Positions 1 to 10,199 of a DNA stretch of 64,000 bases are shown piece by piece (the first letter of the stretch is position 1; every line of letters starts with the position of its first letter). Source of the DNA: Eustoma russellianum (lineage: Eukaryota > Streptophyta > Magnoliopsida > Gentianales > Gentianaceae). Location of the stretch: NCBI GenBank assembly GCA_036186865.1, contig AP025040.1, positions 35,215,555-35,279,554 of the forward strand, read 5' to 3'. The translations under genes were made by a program, and so were the position numbers. The notes under the pieces are model-generated. The model was given only the letters and a program-made list of their open reading frames with translations, ran no database searches and was not told the DNA's origin.

Positions 1-1
1 T

Positions 2-2296
2 GGATTACAGGCAAGTCGCCTTTTCTCACAATTAGCTGAAGAAGGACCCACTACCTTAAGGGAGTACCTGGAGAAGGCTCATATGTTTGCCCGAGCAGAT
101 GAGGCAAACAGATTAAAAAGAGAGGCCGAGCATTCAGCCTGGCAAGAAAGCCGACCCAGCTCGAAGAAGGAGGATCGGCGCTATGAGGGAAAAAATCGTG
201 ATCGACGCGGCCCGTATGACCGTATGGGCGGTAAAGATAAAGGTGGGAGGGAGGGATTACCACAGTTGGCTTCACAACAACATATTTTGACCGTCATGGA
301 AAAAGAAGGTCTGAAAACAGAGCCAGAACCTATGAATGGGCCCAAGATGAAGAGAAATCCTGAATATTATTGCCACTATCATCGAGATATCGGGCATGAT
401 ACTGAGGAATGCAGGCAGCTGGCTCAGGCTATCAAGCGACTTATCGAACAGGGGCATTTAAAGCAGTTTTATAACCCCCAACTGCGCCCGAACAACCGCC
501 AGAATTACCGCAGAGATCCCCAGAAGGACAAATGCCGCCCAAAATCTCCACCCCGACACCACAGAAATGAGGATGATGGAGAGCAAGGGAGGCATGTGGC
601 TGCAGGACAGCCCAAGATCAACGCTATTATATATACCATTTCGGGAGGCCCACCTCATTCCGGCCAGGGAGCACCTAGTTCCTCGGGAACCTCGTTAGAG
701 CCACCAGCCAAAAGGGCCAAGATGGCGAGAGAGCTGACTTATGGTCCAAAAGACCCCATTCCCCTGGACTCCAACAACACAGGTTTGGTGGTTGAGTTGT
801 GTGTGCACCTTCCTCCAGATAGAGTGGTGCAGGTCCGACGCGTCTATGTGGACACCGGAAGTGCTGTAAACATAATGTTTTATCGAGTCTATCAGCAGCT
901 TGGTTTACCGGATTCCTTGATGAAATCAGTTACCTCGTCGTTATATGGTTTCACTGGAGCTGCGGTACAACCAACAGGTATGGTCACGCTCAGCTGCAGT
1001 TTTGGTAAACCTCCCGCTTATCGATGCATATGGATAGACTTTCTGGTTGTCAAAGACGTATCCCCATACAACATCATATTGGGCCGCCCGACCTTAGTGG
1101 CACTAGAGGCTATTGTGTCACCCTTGCATGTTAGCATGAAGTTTCCCACGCTAGGGGGAGTGGCTACAATCCAAGGAGACACACAAGTAGCGCAGAGTTG
1201 CTACGCCATTGCCACCAAGGGGGATGAATCAGTTCAGCAGGTCAATCTTGATGAGCTGATACCCTCAGACGAGGAACGTTTACAATCGGATGATGCAGTG
1301 CAGGACTACATCCTTGATCCAGGCAGACCTGAAAACGTCATAAAAATTGGGACTTGGATGCCATCCGAATTGCTAGCTCAGCTACAGGATCTGTTGAGAG
1401 AATTTGCAATTATCTTCGCATGGACTGCAGAAGATATGCCTGGGATACCTAGACATTTACCTGAGCATGAGCTAATTGTTGATCCTCTGGCAAAGCCAAT
1501 AAAGCAGAAGAAGAGGCATTTTGCACCAGAACGGAGCAAAGTCATTGAAGAGGAAGTAAAGAAATTGCTGGCCATAAAGTTCATTATGGAAGTGCTTTTT
1601 CCAATCTGGTTGGCTAACCTAGTGGTGGTCCCCAAACAAGATGAGTCCTGGAGGATGTGTATAGACTACACCGATCTCAACAAAGCATGCCCAAAAGATT
1701 GTTATCCACTCCCTAAAATTGACAGGCTAGTTGATTCAACACTCGGGCATGAAATCTTTGATTTCTTGGACGCCTTCAAAGGCTATCATCAGATCCTCAT
1801 GGCATTGAAGGATCAAGAAAAGACTGCTTTTATAACCGAGTCAGGGACTTACTGTTATGTAACTATGCCTTTCGGGTTGAAGAACGCGGGGGCCACGTAT
1901 CAACGTCTAGTCAATTCCCTGTTCAGTGAGCAAATTGGCCAGATAATGGAAGTTTATATCGACGATATGCTGATCAAGACTAGGACGCTTGATCAATATA
2001 TCGGAAATTTGAGGGAAGTCTTCATTGTGCTGAGAGACTCACGCATGAGATTAAACCCGAAAAAATGCACTTTTGGGGTACGCACTGGGAAGTTCTTGGG
2101 GTATATGGTCTCCAAAGATGGGGTACAGGCAAACCCTGCTAAAATTGAGGCTTTACAAAACATGCATCAACCTAGGAACGTAAAGGAAGTGCAAAGGTTA
2201 ACTGGTCGAATAGCTGCACTGAGCAGGTTCCTGTCCAAATCCGCCGAGAGGTCCTTTCCTTTCTTCCGGGTCCTGAAGAAAAAGACAGCTTTCTAG
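2..2296 (+). CDS. gag-protease-reverse transcriptase polyprotein (partial, Tat-type gypsy)
   Basis: The frame is already open at base 2, so the protein starts upstream of the window; the ATG at 83 is internal. In order: the C-terminal part of gag; a basic stretch; a zinc-finger-like CHYHRDIGHDTEEC (about 359-410) before the protease; the retropepsin with active-site VDTGSA (about 848-865) and the flap-side IILGRPT (about 1075); then RT with IDYTDLNKACPKD (about 1660-1700) and catalytic YIDDM at 1955-1969. Gag and pol are in one frame without a frameshift, as in many plant gypsy elements. The frame ends at a TAG (2294-2296) directly before W-D-E-Q-C, where relatives read through into RNase H, so this is probably a CAG-to-TAG mutation. 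Reading it as a live gene is unlikely. Confidence 0.85.
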   Translation, partial: GLQASRLFSQLAEEGPTTLREYLEKAHMFARADEANRLKREAEHSAWQESRPSSKKEDRRYEGKNRDRRGPYDRMGGKDKGGREGLPQLASQQHILTVMEKEGLKTEPEPMNGPKMKRNPEYYCHYHRDIGHDTEECRQLAQAIKRLIEQGHLKQFYNPQLRPNNRQNYRRDPQKDKCRPKSPPRHHRNEDDGEQGRHVAAGQPKINAIIYTISGGPPHSGQGAPSSSGTSLEPPAKRAKMARELTYGPKDPIPLDSNNTGLVVELCVHLPPDRVVQVRRVYVDTGSAVNIMFYRVYQQLGLPDSLMKSVTSSLYGFTGAAVQPTGMVTLSCSFGKPPAYRCIWIDFLVVKDVSPYNIILGRPTLVALEAIVSPLHVSMKFPTLGGVATIQGDTQVAQSCYAIATKGDESVQQVNLDELIPSDEERLQSDDAVQDYILDPGRPENVIKIGTWMPSELLAQLQDLLREFAIIFAWTAEDMPGIPRHLPEHELIVDPLAKPIKQKKRHFAPERSKVIEEEVKKLLAIKFIMEVLFPIWLANLVVVPKQDESWRMCIDYTDLNKACPKDCYPLPKIDRLVDSTLGHEIFDFLDAFKGYHQILMALKDQEKTAFITESGTYCYVTMPFGLKNAGATYQRLVNSLFSEQIGQIMEVYIDDMLIKTRTLDQYIGNLREVFIVLRDSRMRLNPKKCTFGVRTGKFLGYMVSKDGVQANPAKIEALQNMHQPRNVKEVQRLTGRIAALSRFLSKSAERSFPFFRVLKKKTAF

Positions 2297-2460
2297 TGGG
2301 ATGAACAATGTCAGAAAGCCTTTGACGAGTTGAAATCCCATTTGGCTGAAGTGCCAATGCTTACCTCACCTCTACCCGGAGAAGAGTTATATATATATTT
2401 GTCAACGTGCAAAGAAGCAGTGAGTGCGGTGCTGCTCAGGGAGCAGCATAATGTACAAAG
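2297..2460 (+). pseudogene. RNase H stub of the Tat-type polyprotein
   Basis: Reading on after the TAG gives the connection-domain signature CQKAFDELKSHL and then LYIYLSTCKEAVSAVLLRE, the first strands of a gypsy RNase H. Similarity stops at about 2460, where the sequence passes abruptly into unrelated DNA. The catalytic core of RNase H and the whole integrase are gone. I see no duplicated motif at the junction that would explain the deletion. Confidence 0.75.
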
Positions 2461-2464
2461 GCAC

Positions 2465-2704
2465 CTAAGGTGAAGGAGAACCCCTGTCGAGGGATGGTAG
2501 GGGTACTAGGGCAGAGGATAAGGAGCCCACTGAAGAAGGTCCGCCAGTGAGGCATAACCTCCGTAAAGGACGGTTATCCCTGTCAGAGTCAGATACATCA
2601 TGGGAGGATTGAACCTCATGGCCATCCTCCACGTCCTCCGGACAAGAAGAAGTGTATTTGTTCTGAGAGTCTGAAGAAGACGGGGTGGGAACAACAGAAG
2701 CCAT
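2465..2704 (-). CDS. Small antisense ORF between pol and the 3' LTR
   Basis: A 79-codon frame on the minus strand starts MASVVPTPSSSDSQNKYTSS and is rich in Ser, Asp and Pro. It sits between the pol remnant and the 3' LTR, a place where some Tat-lineage elements are known to carry extra ORFs, sometimes in antisense. I do not recognise the protein and cannot show that it is expressed. The overlapping plus strand reads as a Glu/Lys-rich coiled-coil-like remnant with stops (about 2700-2890). It could be a chance frame. Confidence 0.25.
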   Translation of the reverse strand: MASVVPTPSSSDSQNKYTSSCPEDVEDGHEVQSSHDVSDSDRDNRPLRRLCLTGGPSSVGSLSSALVPLPSLDRGSPSP

Positions 2705-3087
2705 GAGCAGACTGGAGCTTACAGAAAAATGAAGAGTCGAACTGGAAGGAAGAAGCTTCAGAGAAGAAGGAGAAGTTTTTCAACAAAATAGCAGAATAAC
2801 TGGTTGAGCGAGATAAGGAAAGAGGAAAAATTGAAGCAGAAAAATTGTTGCTATTTATTAGTGAAGAAAAAAAGAAGCCACAGCTTTTCATTTGAAATAT
2901 GAAAAGGCAGGAGTTCACAAATTTCCCTCTCTTGGGGATAGAACCGCCAGGAGAGTAATAATGAGGTGTCGGGATTGGCGCTCACCTTGAAAACGAAAAT
3001 TACCGCGGTTAATAAAGGATGGACACATTATGGGTCCATTAAAGCAAAGATTTGTCCGCCTTCGCAGTTCAGCTCAGCCACACAAAA
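2705..3087. other. Non-pol 3' region of the Tat-type element
   Basis: Nothing clearly coding. The plus strand is purine-rich (2730-2890), with short Glu/Lys-rich readings broken by stops. The stretch ends just before the polypurine tract. It most likely belongs to the untranslated region upstream of the 3' LTR. Confidence 0.5.
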
Positions 3088-4005
3088 TCTGGGGGCAAAT
3101 GATAAACCATAACTGGATTGTCAGTTAGTCAATAACAGTCAACGGTTTAATCCTAATAGCCAGTATATTGAAGCACTGCAGTTCAGCGGTTTGGTGCTTA
3201 AGAATGGATGTCCGGCCTCAGCAGCACCTCAGTAGGGCAACACGACACCCTTATAACATCGAAGAATCTATTAAGGTTTGCACCTCGGCATTAACTTCAG
3301 CATATGTTCAAATGCTGCACTTCGGACTACTTTATTTAGGCAATGCTTAGCCATGCACTTCGGCAAGGCTCAGCTGTGTACCACAGCAGCTCGTGCACTT
3401 CAACAGAAGACAACTGTGTACCACAGCAAAATGAACTCAATACGATAATACTTCGTGGGACCCTCAAACAGAGATACTTCTCCAATATATCGACTGCAGC
3501 TGTTTAGTCTTCCTGAACACGCCAAGGTCACAACAGCCGATGTATCAGTTACATCAACTAGGCCGGCCTATTGATCACATCAGCAGACCTATTATGCCTT
3601 AGGCTCTCTGCCCTAAACAAAGCGTCTTCTCCAAGCTATCATCAGGGTTTTCAAATTGGGAAAAAGGTCTATAAAGGTAAGGAGACCAAGAAAAAGGAGG
3701 GGGATCGGACTCTACAACATATACATACACCCTGCTCTTCTGCAAAGATGGGGAGAAATTCCTAACTCACCCTTTACATTATAATCTCAGTGAGATATGG
3801 CCCAAACTGACTTGAGCGTCGGAGGGTTTTTCCCGGGGCCAACCCCCCGGGACCTCTGACCTGTGCTACTTTGTGCAGGATATTTGGCGCTATTCCAGCT
3901 ACACATTTTCAATTCCAGTTGACAAATTCTTTACGTCAACTGACGGAGCTGAATCGAGGTCATCTAGACCCTTAGTGAAGATCCGGCTTCATCAGTACCC
4001 TTACA
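3088..4005 (+). repeat. PPT and 3' LTR of the Tat-type element
   Basis: The polypurine tract TCTGGGGGCAAA (3088-3099) is followed by an LTR that starts TGATAAACC at 3100 and ends CCTTACA at 4005, about 906 bp with TG...CA termini. A TATA-like TCTATAAAGG lies at about 3668-3677. The segment with TTTTTCCCGGGGCCAACCCC near 3825 is a GC-rich inverted-repeat motif common in this LTR group. The 85 bases that follow (4006-4090) show nothing I can name. Confidence 0.75.
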
Positions 4006-4090
4006 AATCAGTGTTTGATTTTTGATACTAATGAGCTAAGAGGACATATTTGCAAGTGACGCGTTCGGTTCAATAGGCTTGACTGCCACG

Positions 4091-4266
4091 TATATGGAAT
4101 TAAATGTAATTAATTGCATATATTTTATTTGTATAATTTTTTTTGATTCGTATATCACATTAGTTGTATGATTCCTTGATTATAGGTTGATTTGTATCTT
4201 CTCTCTTGTATGAATATTTTCAGCTGATCACTGAAAGGCTCAAGTCATTAAGTTATTATCTCTATA
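4091..4266 (+). repeat. 5' LTR of copia element B
   Basis: It shares with 24189-24418 the segments ATTAAATGTAATTAATTG, TATATCACATTAGTTGTATG and ATTATCTCTATA. The copy is about 175 bp. The right-hand LTR is some 50 bp longer because the TATATCACA...GTTGT block is duplicated there. A PBS-like sequence (GTATCAGAAC) follows at about 4267. Confidence 0.6.
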
Positions 4267-4697
4267 GTATCAGAACATATGATCATTCCCTCCTGTTTTT
4301 TAACTTCAATGCCTTCAACTCCAATCCCACAACTATGTCATCTTTTTCCGCTTCTGCTCCGATCTCCACCGCCATGCAATCTTTTTGTTCTTTGATTGCT
4401 TCGATCGCTTCGTGGAAAACAAAAAAAAATATATTAAGTTATTGTCAACCTCACCTCCACCGAGCTCCTTCTTATCTTTTAAAACATTATCAAGACTTAG
4501 CTCTTAACCTATGACGTTGACCTTATTCCTCTTTTTCTATTTTCTCCATGCAAAGGTTCCCTATGCAAATGTCTCCGCTGCTAGGCCTGGCAACCCTCAC
4601 CTCTAGCAAGGTCTCCCCTTATCTCTTTAACTTCATCAAGACTTCTTGACCTATGGCTTCGGCCTTATTCCTCTTTTTCTTATTTCCTCTCTGCAGA
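4267..4697 (+). repeat. Leader/gag start of element B with degenerate tandem repeats
   Basis: After the PBS-like site an ATG at about 4336 opens a Ser/Ala-rich peptide (MSSFSASAPISTAMQS) like the start of a copia gag, soon lost. From about 4440 a degenerate unit of roughly 150 bp is repeated. Its hallmarks are AACCTCACCTC, then CTTCATCAAGACTT, then GACCTATG, then TTATTCCTCTTTTTCT. The series is cut by element A after GCAGA (4693-4697) and resumes at 23519. Confidence 0.5.
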
Positions 4698-5149
4698 TGT
4701 TACAAAAGGTGATGAAATGAAGAAACAAGAAGAAGCACAATCCGGACTGAAGTAGGTTTTGTGCAGCAACCGTTGGATTAAGCAATGGAATGAGGGTCAG
4801 ATTAAGGCTTCTAATTTATGTCATGTGGGAATCTCGAAGCTTTCGGGGGTGCAGCACGTCGGAGAAGAACAGAGGCAACCGGAGAAGAAGAGGAAGTTGG
4901 TGGGAGACAATTTAAAGATGTGAAAAGACACTTATGCCCTTCGTATTTCGTTTAGAAGGTGGCAGTCAGTAAGGATAGAATAGTCATTTCACAATATTTC
5001 CTTCCCTGTTCATTTGAATATATAAAATAGGCAGCAAGTATGCATTTTGACCTGTGAAGAATTCAATGAAATTGCTTCCATTTTCTTCCATGAAATTCTC
5101 TCATTTTTGTCTTGAATTTGTCTATGTGATTAGTGTGATCAATTTGACA
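4698..5149 (+). repeat. 5' LTR of copia element A
   Basis: Begins TGTTACAAAAGG and ends AATTTGACA, 452 bp. It matches 9716-10199 along its length (for example the shared block ending GCAACCGTTGGATTAAG, the GGAGAAGAAGAGGAAGTTGG tract and CATTTTCTTCCAT). A TATA-like ATATATAAAATAGGC at about 5018 would fit the core promoter. Confidence 0.8.
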
Positions 5150-5163
5150 TGGTACCAGAACTG
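5150..5163 (+). promoter_or_regulatory. Primer binding site of element A
   Basis: TGGTACCAGAACTG begins immediately after the LTR. It is the usual initiator-Met tRNA PBS (TGGTATCAGAGC) with substitutions. Confidence 0.7.
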
Positions 5164-5245
5164 AATCAATCACCAAGTGTGCAACTTCGATTCTTTTGAT
5201 ATTTTTTTCTGATCAGTTACATTTTGGTGTTGTGATACAATTGCT

Positions 5246-6058
5246 ATGGCTTCCATAACCGGTAATCAAAAGACTGGTGGCTCACAAGCTTCAGCAAGTC
5301 CTACCAGTAACCCGTACTATCTTCTTCCAAATGACAGCCCCACTATAATTCTTGCACAGCGTCCGTTAAATCCTCACACTTTTCATTCATGGAATAGGAT
5401 GTTCCAGATGGCGTTGATCATTAAAAACGAAATTGGCTTCATTGATGAATCCATTAAACAACCAGCAATGAATGATCCACAGTATCCGACATGAAGACAG
5501 GTAAATTAATTGTTCACTCATGGATTATGAATAGTGTATTACCTTCTATTGCACAAAGCGTTATGTGTATGATAGTGCAGTGAAGTTTGGACTGACTTAA
5601 AACGCAAGTATGGTAGTGAAGATGCATTTAGGCTTTCAGATTTGCTTGAAAATTTTCATGGAGTTAAGCAAGAGAATCATTCTGTGAATGATTACTTCAT
5701 CAAAGTAAAGGTGTTGTGGGAAGAAATGATGGAATTAAGTCATATTTCAAGGTGTACATGTCATGGATGTAGGTGTGATGTAGGAGTTAAGATGCATGAG
5801 TTTGTGGAAAGCGATTATGTCATAAAATTTCTGAAACGATTAAATGAGGAGTTTGATCATGTCAAGTCACAAGTATTTGTGATGACTCCCATACCTAAGA
5901 TTGATGTTGTGTCTGCAATGGCTTTGAAGCATGAAAGAAAGTTGAATAGTTTGAATTTTCAAGGTAATCTTAATAACAATCCAACAACATTGTTAGCAGA
6001 AAACTTTGATGATATGAAAGTAGTTGCCAATGCTAATGCCTGTGTTAGTAAAGGTTGA
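5246..6058 (+). pseudogene. gag of copia element A (broken)
   Basis: Starts MASITGNQKTGG at 5246 and runs through a copia gag N-terminus (LNPHTFHSWNRMFQMALIIKN, an analogue of the common 'N-Y-x-x-W-S-R-A-M' segment). It stops at 5492 and is shifted and interrupted to about 5640. It then continues with the UBN2-type helical domain: LLENFHGVKQENHSVNDYF, the CTCHGC segment at about 5755, and YVIKFLKRLNEEFDHVKSQV. A TGA at 6056 ends the frame just before the zinc knuckle. At least one frameshift and two stops. Confidence 0.75.
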
Positions 6059-6061
6059 GGC

Positions 6062-6844
6062 ACTAGTTATAGAAGGGGGAGTGGGAGATTCTTCCCTGAT
6101 GGCTCTAAGAGACCCTTATGCACACATTATGGTATGATTAGACATGTAGAACAGAGGTGTTATAGGAAGCATGATTATCCTCCAGGTTTCAAACCCAAGA
6201 GCCAAGTCAATCCAGCTGAAGTGAGTAATGGAGAATGTGAATTTGTTCAGATGGATCAAGGCAATAAAGTATGTCAAGCATCTTTGCTTATACCAGAACA
6301 AACACAGAAATCTATGGCAATGTTGAATGTGAATGATCGAAAGCATGGTGGAAGTCAGGGAGCAGTGATATTTGCTCTCTTAGATAATGATCAAAGTGAA
6401 TATCATTCTAATAATTTGAATATATGGATACTAGATTCAGGTACCACTGATCATATAACATGTAACCTCAGTTCATTCCACTCTTATAAACCAATTCAGC
6501 ATATATCTATCAAGCTGCCTAATAATCTCTCAGCTTCAGGTACATACATTGGATCAGTTGTGATAAATTCTTTCCTGACTAATCATAATGTGTTGTATGT
6601 TCCTTCTTTTGCTTATAATCTTCTTCTAATCAGCAAACTACTATCTATTCCTTCCTTCCATATTAAGTTATTGGAAAATTCTTATGTCCTTCAGGAATGT
6701 GTGTCCCTAAAGACGATTGGTTCAGCCAAACAATACAAAGGCTTATATTATATTCATGGAACTCCTAAACCAATAGTTGTTTCTTCTAGTTGCATGTCAG
6801 CCGCTCTTCATTCTTCACATTCTTCTTTATTGTGGCATGATTAG
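6062..6844 (+). pseudogene. Zinc knuckle, protease and GAG-pre-integrase of element A (broken)
   Basis: A zinc knuckle reads CTHYGMIRHVEQRCY (about 6118-6162); the second Cys of the CCHC pattern is Tyr, so zinc binding should be lost. The copia aspartic protease follows, with ILDSGTTDHITC at about 6428-6463 and the conserved VLYVPSFAYNLLLISKLL downstream. The reading ends LLWHD, the beginning of the pre-integrase LWH-R-LGH motif, where a stop (6842) and a frameshift follow. Confidence 0.75.
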
Positions 6845-7620
6845 ATTGTGTCATGCATCAATGCCTAGAATAAAAAAATACAAAAGCTTAATAAATCTGT
6901 ATGTACTCATGAAACTTCACAAAAATGTACTGTGTGCCTTTTAGCCAAAATGAAGAGAAGTTCTTTTCCTATATGTCTAAATCTCTTACCATCTTCATTT
7001 GATTTTTTTCATATTTGATATTTGGGGTCCCTATAAACATCAACTGTTCATAATAAATGTTATTTCCTTACCATTGTTGATGATCATACAAGATACACTT
7101 GGGTATATATATTTAAACAGAAATCAGAAACCAGACACATTATTCAATGTTTTTGCCATTATGTGTCTAACCAGTTTGATAAGGGCATCAAGTGCATAAG
7201 AAATGATAATGTTCAGGAGTTTAAGATGGACCATTTCTTTATGACCAAAGGTATTATACACCAAACTAGTTGTATCAACACTTCATGGTAAAATAGAGCG
7301 GTTGAACGCAAACACCAGCACATACTCAATACAGCAAGATCCTTTAAGTTTCAAGTCAATATTCCCATCTGTTTATTGGGGATTTTATGTTCAATATGCA
7401 GTATAGCACATTAATATTTTACCTACACATTTATTGCACCAACAAACACCTCATGAATGTCTTTTCAAGACTGTACCTTCATACAAAAATCTCAAAATAT
7501 TTGGTTGCTTGGCATATGCCAGCAACAATTCTTCATATAAATCCATGTTTGAGCCCGGAGCTATTCCTTATGTTTACCTTAGGATACTCTTTCATACTAA
7601 AGGTTATCTACTGTTGAATA
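6845..7620 (+). pseudogene. Integrase of element A (heavily degraded)
   Basis: Pieces in shifting frames: the pre-integrase Cys pair near 6925-6945, the first catalytic Asp in FDIWGPY (about 7015-7035), the second in IKCIRNDN near 7180-7210, and the Glu in RAVERKHQH near 7298-7325. About 7490-7620 corresponds to the C-terminal KIFGCLAYAS segment. Numerous frameshifts and stops make it non-functional. Confidence 0.7.
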
Positions 7621-8144
7621 TTGATACAAAGGTTGTATTCATCTCTGGAGATGTTCGATTTTATAAGCACACTTTCCTATTTGTCTCTGATTCATCTTCA
7701 AAAGTTTCATCTTCAACTGAATCCAATACTTTGCATTATACCACCACAAGATCTTTTTTGATATCCCTGAGCATTTACAACCTTCATCAGAACATTTATT
7801 TCGAATTCCAAATTCTTCTTCTCCTACCATCTCTTCACATCAGGAATCTCCTGAGGAATCAGAAACAGCCACAGGTAATTCCAATGCGCCTAACTCTATC
7901 ATATCTCCACATGATACCCATCCATGTACTTGAATTGAATTCTACCTGCTTCTACAACAAACTGATCCCCCTGAACTTCCCAGGTCTGCCAGAATCAAAC
8001 AACCTCCAATCTACCTTCAAGATTACTATTATGGTCTCCTATCTTCCTCCTATAAAGCCCCTTTGTCCTCTTACAAAGTGCCTAATACTTCTTACCCTAT
8101 TGAGGATTACATATCTTTTGATCTACTGACACTTTAATATAGAT
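7621..8144 (+). pseudogene. Integrase-RT linker region of element A
   Basis: This is where copia polyproteins have a poorly conserved, Ser/Pro-rich linker. The readings here include FISGDVRFYKHTFLF, equivalent to the usual 'S-R-D-V-x-F-x-E' end of integrase, then Ser/Thr/Pro-rich peptide in several frames. No other gene is visible. Confidence 0.5.
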
Positions 8145-9600
8145 CCTTTGCTCTGGATATTAGTGTGTCAGAGAAGCCAACATATTATCAAGAAGCAGCC
8201 AAAAATGTTCACTGGCAGACGGCAATGCAGCTGGAGTTAGCTGCACTTGAGGCCAATCATACCTGGTCTTTAGTTCCTCTTTCTCATGGTAAGAAACCTA
8301 TTGGCTGCAAGTGAGTTTACTAACTGAAGTATAAGTCTAATGAGGACATAGGGAGGTATAACTCTAGACTTATGGCAAAAGGGTTTACACAACAACTAGG
8401 TGTTGAATATACAAACACTTTCTTTCCTGTTGCAAAGTTGGCTACTATAGGATTGCTTCTAGCTGTGTGTGCCCAAAAACAATAGCATGTCCATCAACTG
8501 GATGTAAATAATGCTTTTCTACAAGATGACCTAACCCAAGAAATAAAGATGACTGTGCCTGAGGGAGTCATTGCACTTGCAGATAACACTATATGCAAAC
8601 TTCATAAGTCACTCTACGGATTAAAGCAAGCGAGCAGAAATGGAACCTCAAATTGACTAAGTTCCTTATTGGCCAAGGTTACACACAATCCAAAAATGAT
8701 TACACAATGTTCATAAGGCAAATAGAAGGCACATTTCTAGTTGTTCTGGTTTATGTAGATGACATAATTGTCTCTAGCAACTCACTTTCACAGATCACTA
8801 ACCTAAAGCAGTCCCTAAATCAAGCATTCAAAATTAAAGACTTGGGTCCGTTAAGGTATTTTCTTGGATAGAAGTGGCTAGGTCAAAGGGGGGATTATGA
8901 TCCCTCAAAGAAAGTATGCATTGGAGCTAGTAGAACGAACGGGGTTATTAGGTGCTAAACCTGCAAGAAATCCTATGGAGCAAAATTTTGAGCTGGCCCA
9001 TGGCAATTCAAAACTTATAGTGGAAGTATCCAGTTATAGAAGACTCATAGGCAAGTTGATATATCTCACCATAACCTGACCAGATATCTCCTTTGCACTC
9101 TAGCAGTTAAGTCAATTTCTTGACACACCTACAGAGTTAGACCTCACGGCAGCACATAGATTGTTGAGGTGTTTGAAAGGGACAGCATGTCAAGGTATAT
9201 TATATCCTAGCTATGGCAAAATGAAGTTGAAGGGATTTGCTGATTCTGATTAGGTAGGATGTGTTGAAACAAGAAAGTCTGTCACAGGATACTACATGTT
9301 CTTGGGTGATTCTTTGATATCTTGGAAGGCTAAGAAACAAATTAGTGTATCTAAATCTTCATCTGAAGCAGAACATAGATTTTTAGCAATGGCGACATAT
9401 GAGATACAATGGCTTTTGTACTTATTGGAAGATTTGGGCATAAAGAAGTCAGAGCCGATTAAGCTATTTTGTGACAATAAATGTGCCATCTATATTGTGG
9501 AGAATCCTATGTTTCATGAAAGGACAAAACATATTGAGATTGATTGTCAACATTGTGAGGGAGAAGTATCAACAAAAGGTGATTCATCTTATGCCCGTTA
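8145..9600 (+). pseudogene. Reverse transcriptase-RNase H of element A (broken)
   Basis: The RT begins around SLVPLSHGKKPIGCK (8265-8310) and continues with RLMAKGFTQQLGVEY, LYGLKQA (about 8610) and the catalytic YVDDIIVSSN (8752-8781). The RNase H follows with SDISW-like remnants, VTGYYMFLGDSLISWKAKKQ (about 9280-9340), SSSEAEHRF and the terminal HERTKHIEIDC. Several stops (for example 8314, 8868, 9077, 9252) and at least two frameshifts are present. Catalytic residues remain recognisable but the gene is dead. Confidence 0.8.
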
Positions 9601-9700
9601 AATAAGAGTTTCAACTGGCAGATTTTGACAAAATCTTTAGACTCAATAACACTGCCCAACCTGAATTTTGCTATGAGTGTATGCAATGTTTTTAGTAAGT

Positions 9701-10199
9701 TAGGTTTGAGGGGGGACTTACAGAAGGTGCTGAAAGGAAGAAATAGAGGAAGCAGAATCCAGACAGGATTTGCTTTGGTGCAGCAGCCGCCGTTGGATTA
9801 AGTAATGGAATGAGGGTCAGGATGATGTGATGACGAGTTGGCAATCCGTGTTAAGTCTTCCAATTTATGCCACGTGTGAATCCTGAAGATTTCGGAGGTG
9901 CAGCACGTTGGAGTAGAACAGAGGCGGCCAGAGAAGAAGAGGAAGTTGGCGGAGAAAAAATAAAGATGTGAAAACACATTTATGCCCTTTGTATTTTGTT
10001 TAGAAGGTGACAATTAGTAAGGCTAGAATAGTCATTTCACAATATTTTCTTCCCTCTTCATTTGAATGTACAAAACGGGCAGCGGATATGCATTTTAACC
10101 TGTGAAGAATTCAATGTCCATTTTCTTCCATAAAATTCTCTCATTTTTGTCTTATAATTGGTCTCTGTATTCATAATCTTTGATTAGAGTGATCAATTT
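9701..10199 (+). repeat. PPT and 3' LTR of element A (cut by element C)
   Basis: The purine tract AGGTTTGAGGGGGG (9702-9715) precedes an LTR at about 9716. Its TG start is changed to AC (ACTTACAGAAGG against TGTTACAAAAGG on the left). It carries an extra GATGTGATGACGAGTTGG block around 9822. It stops at AATTT (10195-10199), the TSD of element C, and its last four bases are at 23515-23518. Confidence 0.8.

Larger units (their letters stand above)
1..4005 (+). mobile_element. Ty3/gypsy Tat-lineage element, 3' part, internally deleted
   Basis: The left end lies outside the window. What remains, in order, is the end of gag, protease, reverse transcriptase, a stub of RNase H, a non-pol stretch, a polypurine tract and the 3' LTR. 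The RT wording (RMCIDYTDLNKACPKD, YIDDM) and the gag finger with CHYH spacing are those of the plant Tat group (Ogre/Retand/Grande relatives), which lack a chromodomain. Most of RNase H and all of integrase are missing between about 2460 and 2465, so this copy is internally deleted. No TSD can be tested because the 5' end is not visible. Confidence 0.85.
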
